17,041 bases of DNA from Methanosarcinaceae archaeon (GTDB taxonomy: Archaea > Halobacteriota > Methanosarcinia > Methanosarcinales > Methanosarcinaceae). The translations under genes were made by a program, and so were the position numbers. The stretch covers positions 1 to 17,041 of the forward strand of contig JAUSPM010000095.1 of assembly GCA_030655675.1 (NCBI GenBank), in the 5' to 3' direction. Below are positions 13,272 through 17,041 of the stretch, in pieces (positions within the stretch are counted from its first letter, which is position 1; each line of letters opens with the position of its first letter). The notes beneath the pieces are model-generated. The model did no database searches. It was not told the origin of the DNA and worked only from the letters and a program-made list of their open reading frames with translations.

Positions 13272-14231
13272 CTATTCGGTTATTGAACGCAGGATATCAC
13301 GCTCAGTGATTATACCGCAAAGAACACCATCATCGATTATTGGAATAGAACCGACATTTTTCTCAATCATAATTGCTGCCGCCTCTCCAATATCCAGATC
13401 GGACGATGCCCACACAACATCTTTTGATATAAGTGAACTTATCGGGGCGTCGAATGCTTCGTGGATGTTTCCTGTTACGAGTTTATTGAATGCATCACCG
13501 CTGCCCATGAAATTCATGATATCAGAAGCAGTGACGACTCCAATAAGTATACTGTCTGTCACAACAGGAAGTCTCCTGAATCCCTCATTTACCATGATCT
13601 TTGCAGCATTGAAAATTGATGTATCGGCTTGAGCAGTTTTTACTTTTTTGCTCATATACTCGCCAACGGATTTGTTGGCATGTATGCCTGCAACAAGTTT
13701 TACAAAATCCTTTTCCGTACAGATGGCAAGCACGCGACCGTCTTCGCTTAATATAGGAAGACCACCGGTTTTCTCTTCACTCATCATTTTAAGTGCATCT
13801 GAGATATTCGAATTTTCCCTCAGGTGTGAAACATTATGGCGCATTATCTCTTTAACGTCTGCATTGATGGCTGCAAGGAGGTTGCCCTTAAACTTTTTTT
13901 CAACAAGCAGGTTCTTACTTCCTCCACCTAAGAAATCGATAATATCAACGGATGTGACCACTCCTTCAAGGCGGTTCGTACCGGCATCGGTGATCGGGAC
14001 ACGCCTGAATCCTTTACTTGTCATTGTCTTTATTGCGCCCATGATCGTTGTTGTTGGAGGGACAGTGACCACATCTTTAGTGGCAACTGCCATGATATCT
14101 CCTTCATGTTCCGATATCTTTGCTTTGAAATTGACAGGTCCGACATCCATTGTGCCTATAGTGCTTTGCATTTTTGAGTCGTGTCTCTGAATGGTTTTGT
14201 CGTTTGCATTCAGTTTTTCATGCACTTTCAT
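13272..14231 (-). CDS. Four-CBS-module protein with long inter-module inserts
   Basis: A 319-residue protein with two Bateman pairs after a polar N-terminal tail (1-40, MKVHEKLNANDKTIQRHD...). Modules lie at about 45-101, 126-181, 190-242 and 264-318. All four ligand motifs keep Thr and Asp: GVVTSVD, AICTEKD, GVVTASD, GIITERD. Modules 1 and 3 are each followed by a similar insert of about 20-25 residues (DFLGGGSKNLLV... and NFMGSGDAFNKLV...) before the next module, so the protein arose by duplicating a whole Bateman unit including its insert. I chose the ATG at 14231 (GAGG 5 nt upstream); a TTG at 14273 with GGTGG upstream would add 14 residues and cannot be excluded. It has its own 5' region of 213 bp. 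Confidence 0.88.
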   Translation of the reverse strand: MKVHEKLNANDKTIQRHDSKMQSTIGTMDVGPVNFKAKISEHEGDIMAVATKDVVTVPPTTTIMGAIKTMTSKGFRRVPITDAGTNRLEGVVTSVDIIDFLGGGSKNLLVEKKFKGNLLAAINADVKEIMRHNVSHLRENSNISDALKMMSEEKTGGLPILSEDGRVLAICTEKDFVKLVAGIHANKSVGEYMSKKVKTAQADTSIFNAAKIMVNEGFRRLPVVTDSILIGVVTASDIMNFMGSGDAFNKLVTGNIHEAFDAPISSLISKDVVWASSDLDIGEAAAIMIEKNVGSIPIIDDGVLCGIITERDILRSITE

Positions 14232-14444
14232 CTTTGCCTCTTCAATCCTGGATATATTGTTTCGTGTATTCAATTAAACCACCAAACTGTCGAATATTTC
14301 TATCTAAAATCTCTAAAAAATATGACTAAAATTTTGAGTATCTTGTTTTCAAAACGCTACTGTCATCCAAACATCCCTACAATTAATAATAAAGACTGAT
14401 TTGGTAATAAGTGTTTGGTTACTGAATAAATCTCGATACGTGCA

Positions 14445-15245
14445 TTACATCACTTCTAAACCGGTACCAATCAGGCAAGCCCGTAACACATCCCGCCTGT
14501 CTACAATCCCTATCAGTGATTTTCCATTGATAACACAGACCCTTCCGGTATCGTAGTGAAGCATCATCTCTATAGCTTTTGAGATTGGTGTGTCCTGTGA
14601 TATTGTATATGCTGGGGTCGACATAACCTTTTCGACTGTTGTAGACTCGCTGGGATTTGTGCCATGTGCTTCACGTGATCCTGTTCTCGCGTATCCTGAT
14701 TTTATAACATCTCTTCTTGTTATCATCCCCATCACTTCGTTCTTGTGAGATACTACAGGCAAGCCGGTGTAATCGTATTCGATCATCTGTAACCAGATTT
14801 TTGTAATACTGTCATCTGGATGGCACGTCAAAACATTGGTCGTCATGATCTCTCCAACTGTTTTTGGGGATATTTTTGTAGGATGGATATTATTCAGGAT
14901 ATCCATAATACTCAGTATTCCGACACATGTTTTATCGGTTGTTGATACAACTACAGGAACTCGATTCTGCTTTGCTTCTACTAAAAGTTGGGCAGATCTT
15001 ATTATATCCATATCAGGGGTGATAGTGGGACACTCACGTGCATACCCTCCAACAGTCACATTGGACCTGGTGGATGTAATGTTGAGTATATCCTGGTCTG
15101 TCAGAATGCCGATTACCCTGTTCGATTCATCGACCACAGGAAGCCCCCGTAAATAATGGTCGCGCATCTGTTGTCTTGCATGAGTGACAAAATCACTATC
15201 TTTTACACATACGGGTTCTTTAGACATAATTTCTTCAACGATCAT
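14445..15245 (-). CDS. Four-CBS-module protein
   Basis: A 266-residue protein of two Bateman pairs, opening MIVEEIMSKEPVCV. Modules lie at about 1-56, 65-119, 128-183 and 202-258, with a polar linker rich in Gly, Ser and Glu (187-202) before the fourth. Ligand motifs are GILTDQD, GILSIMD, GMITRRD and GIVDRRD; the last has Asp in place of the Thr/Ser that usually contacts the ligand. The ATG at 15245 is supported by GGAG 7 nt upstream, and a TATA-like ACATATAAC lies near 15295-15303. The 87-bp gap from the zinc-ribbon CBS gene is long enough for its own promoter. Confidence 0.9.
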   Translation of the reverse strand: MIVEEIMSKEPVCVKDSDFVTHARQQMRDHYLRGLPVVDESNRVIGILTDQDILNITSTRSNVTVGGYARECPTITPDMDIIRSAQLLVEAKQNRVPVVVSTTDKTCVGILSIMDILNNIHPTKISPKTVGEIMTTNVLTCHPDDSITKIWLQMIEYDYTGLPVVSHKNEVMGMITRRDVIKSGYARTGSREAHGTNPSESTTVEKVMSTPAYTISQDTPISKAIEMMLHYDTGRVCVINGKSLIGIVDRRDVLRACLIGTGLEVM

Positions 15246-15332
15246 GTTTCTGCTCCTTTTGTTGTATGTTTATTGGTCAGGTTTGATAATCATAGTTATA
15301 TGTCTGTAAAAAAATGATTATAATCAGATCTA

Positions 15333-15932
15333 CTAACTTTCGGAATCTTTACAGGATTCACATAGCATTAACCCATTTACAAGCATTACGTTTTCACCAA
15401 CTGTGCCGCATTGTTCGCATATCCCTTTTTCCAGTTCCGGTGTTCGAAGAATGTTTTGTTCATTGTTCATTTTGATGAGACTTTCTAAAATGGTGTTAAG
15501 GCCAGGTGCTATCATGAGCAGGTCTTTGTCTGTAATAATTCCGGAAGCACTACTGTTCTCTTTGATAACAAGCCTACGGATATCGTGTTTGAGCATTATC
15601 TTGGCAGCATCTATTATGTTAGTTGAAGGTTTTGCGGTTATAAGAGGGGAGGACATGATCTCTCCGGCAAATATCTTGCCCGGTTCCTTTTCCCTTGCCA
15701 CTACTTTTCTAACAATATCGCGTTCGGTTATGATCCCTACAGCATTGTTGTTCTTTGTGATGACAATACTCGAAACATTGCGTTTAGTCATTTCATCGGC
15801 AATTTCGACAACATTCGCTTCTACATCCAAAGCAAATACATTTTTGGTCATAACCTCACTGACCAGCATCTCATTTTCAATTTCCTTGATAGAGGTGCTA
15901 GTTTCTAGGTCTCTTTGAGTCCCCAATACCAT
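15333..15932 (-). CDS. CBS-pair protein with C-terminal zinc ribbon
   Basis: A 199-residue protein with one Bateman pair (modules about 23-78 and 88-142) and a C-terminal zinc ribbon, C172-x2-C175 ... C191-x2-C194. Ligand motifs GIITERD and GIITDKD are both complete. Helices between the parts (145-165) include an Asn/Leu-rich stretch that may aid dimerisation. Zinc ribbons of this kind occur in archaeal CBS proteins and may contact nucleic acid or protein, linking ligand sensing to an output; this is the only member of the cluster with such a domain. AAGTGAT 5 nt before the ATG at 15932 is a good ribosome site. A TATA-like CTATATATGCC sits near 15998-16008. hisF lies 147 bp upstream on the same strand. 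Confidence 0.9.
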   Translation of the reverse strand: MVLGTQRDLETSTSIKEIENEMLVSEVMTKNVFALDVEANVVEIADEMTKRNVSSIVITKNNNAVGIITERDIVRKVVAREKEPGKIFAGEIMSSPLITAKPSTNIIDAAKIMLKHDIRRLVIKENSSASGIITDKDLLMIAPGLNTILESLIKMNNEQNILRTPELEKGICEQCGTVGENVMLVNGLMLCESCKDSES

Positions 15933-16079
15933 AAGATATCACTTCCTACTCCCGTTGATTATAGGAAATACCCACTAATTAAAATGAATGTTGTTATGGC
16001 ATATATAGATGATTGTGGAAAAATTGGGGATGTTAATTAGGAGTAATATAATGATTGGAATTATTGGAAAGCATAAGGA

Positions 16080-16844
16080 TCAAAGATTCACAGGGAGCCC
16101 TTTACTTGCCAAATAATCTTTCATTTGTTTGACCGAATATGTTCCAAAATGAGCTATCGACGCTACAAGAACAGCATTTGCATGTCCTTTTTCTACGGCT
16201 TCATACAAGTGTTCGAGCGTTCCGGCTCCGCCTGATGCGATTACAGGCAAGTTCACTGCATCGGCTATTGCTCTAGTCATGGGAATGTCATATCCGGCTT
16301 GAGTTCCGTCTGCATCCATGCTTGTGGGTAGAATGGCACCTGCACCAAGTTGTTCAACTTTTTTCGCCCATTCGACTGCATCAATTCCTGTGGGTTTATT
16401 ACCTCCGTTTATCATCACTTCAAAGCCGGAAGGCATTTGTGAAGAAGTTCGTGTATCGATGGCAACAACGATTTTTTTGCTGCCAAATTTCTCTGATGCT
16501 TCTCTAACTAATTCAGGATTTAATACAGCAGCTGTATTCATGGATACTTTTGATACGCCGATATCCAGCATGTCTTGAATATCCTGGATGCTTCTGATCC
16601 CTCCGCCAACTGTCAGGGGTACAGAGATTTTGTTAACTGTTCTTTTTACAGCATCGATCAAGGTTTTTCGATTCTCAATTGTTGCTGTAATATCTAAAAA
16701 TACGAGTTCATCTGCACCGGCTTTACTGTAAGCCTCAGCGTTATCTGCCGGATCGCCTACATCTGCAAGATCGACGAAGTTAACTCCTTTTACAAGCCGT
16801 CCGTCTTTTACATCCAGGCATGGTATGATCTTTATATAGTCCAT
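16080..16844 (-). CDS. hisF: Imidazole glycerol phosphate synthase, cyclase subunit
   Basis: HisF uses ammonia channelled from HisH and PRFAR to make imidazole glycerol phosphate and AICAR in histidine biosynthesis. The 254-residue (beta/alpha)8 barrel shows both catalytic aspartates at the family's standard positions, D11 (PCLDVKDG) and D130 (VAIDTR), together with phosphate-binding loops VGGGIRS (79-85) and IASGGAG (202-208) and the SMDADGTQAGYD segment (175-186). The start at 16844 gives the usual IIPCLDV opening and has GGGAG 8 nt upstream; in-frame ATGs at 16859 and 16874 would extend past the family N terminus. hisH is not in this window. Palindromes flank the promoter (16868-16902 and 16934-16953). 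Five CBS genes follow on the same strand. Confidence 0.97.
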   Translation of the reverse strand: MDYIKIIPCLDVKDGRLVKGVNFVDLADVGDPADNAEAYSKAGADELVFLDITATIENRKTLIDAVKRTVNKISVPLTVGGGIRSIQDIQDMLDIGVSKVSMNTAAVLNPELVREASEKFGSKKIVVAIDTRTSSQMPSGFEVMINGGNKPTGIDAVEWAKKVEQLGAGAILPTSMDADGTQAGYDIPMTRAIADAVNLPVIASGGAGTLEHLYEAVEKGHANAVLVASIAHFGTYSVKQMKDYLASKGLPVNL

Positions 16845-16867
16845 AATTTTTTCTCCCATTTGATTAA

Positions 16868-16902
16868 ATGACATTTTTATGTAGTATTATGCTAAATGTC
16901 AT
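16868..16902. promoter_or_regulatory. Operator-like inverted repeat around the hisF promoter
   Basis: ATGACATTT (16868-16876) and AAATGTCAT (16894-16902) are perfect 9-bp inverted repeats separated by 17 bp. The best TATA candidate for hisF (ACATAAAAA on the minus strand, about 16874-16882) lies at the promoter-proximal arm, 30-38 bp before the ATG. A dimeric regulator bound here could cover the TATA box. A further GAAATGT...ACATTTC palindrome lies 32 bp upstream. Confidence 0.5.
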
Positions 16903-16933
16903 CTATTTTATTGTTTGTATTTGTTTATCTGAT

Positions 16934-16953
16934 GAAATGTCGGTGCACATTTC
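16934..16953. promoter_or_regulatory. Second AAATGT palindrome upstream of hisF
   Basis: GAAATGT (16934-16940) and ACATTTC (16947-16953) pair perfectly across CGGTGC. The half-site AAATGT is shared with the larger inverted repeat at 16868-16902, giving four half-sites within 86 bp upstream of hisF. This is consistent with cooperative binding of a repressor or activator. Confidence 0.4.
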
Positions 16954-16980
16954 AAATACCCCAAACCCCATGCAGCAACC

Positions 16981-17005
16981 CCGGCGCAGGCGGCACGTTC
17001 CATAC
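16981..17005 (-). repeat. GGAACGTGCCGCCTG palindrome copy at the window end
   Basis: On the minus strand this reads GGAACGTGCCGCCTGCGCCGG, another member of the GGAAnrTGCCGCCTG family. To its right ATTCGTTCGCATT (17012-17024) resembles CTTCGTTCGCATT at 2507-2519 and related flanks of other copies. The element may continue beyond the window. Confidence 0.5.
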
Positions 17006-17041
17006 CTACCATTCGTTCGCATTCGTAAAATACGCAGTTTC

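Noticed and set aside
1..17041. CRISPR array, tRNA or rRNA genes, or a defence island
   Set aside because: No regularly spaced repeats were found, no cloverleaf or rRNA-like segments were seen, and no nuclease, Cas or restriction genes are present. The three 90-bp repeats are too few and too far apart for an array.

Overview
The window looks like chromosomal DNA of a methanogenic or related archaeon, most likely Methanosarcinales. The reasons are archaeal-type signals (TATA boxes about 25-55 bp before starts, GGAGGTGAT-like ribosome sites, one apparently leaderless gene), an archaeal Rnl3-type RNA ligase, a core MetE-like methyltransferase lacking a folate domain, a single-domain KaiC-like ATPase, many CBS proteins, scattered his genes and AT-rich repeat-bearing intergenic DNA. 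The species is inference only; there is no rRNA or tRNA here.

Layout. 1-584 has no gene but holds two copies of a dispersed repeat of about 90 bp. A small antitoxin-like gene (585-764, minus) has no visible toxin. 765-1454 is non-coding, with a hairpin terminator and a coding relic, then a core methionine-synthase-like gene (1455-2486, plus). A secreted subtilisin (2599-4845, minus) and a SpoIIM/DUF95 membrane protein (5110-6147, minus) follow. hisG (6174-7046, minus) is divergent from a KaiC-like ATPase gene that overlaps an unknown charged companion gene (7179-8449, plus). A translational-type GTPase with an altered P-loop (8491-9528, minus) converges on that pair. 9529-10177 is repeat-rich. 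Then one strand carries, in transcription order, hisF, five consecutive CBS-domain genes and the RNA ligase (16844 down to 10178).

How the genes relate. HisG and HisF belong to histidine biosynthesis but lie 9 kb apart with separate promoters. The CBS block encodes 18 CBS modules in five proteins of different architecture (four of 4 modules, one of 2 modules plus a zinc ribbon), which suggests a family of adenine-nucleotide or SAM sensors expanded by tandem duplication. Nothing directly visible identifies their targets.

The most notable items are the CBS array, the hairpin at the predicted 5' end of the RNA ligase mRNA, the KaiC/companion gene pair, the GTPase lacking the usual P-loop lysine and DxxG motif, the dispersed GGAAnrTGCCGCCTG repeat family, and palindromes around the hisF promoter. 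I found no CRISPR array, no intact insertion sequence and no convincing defence island.
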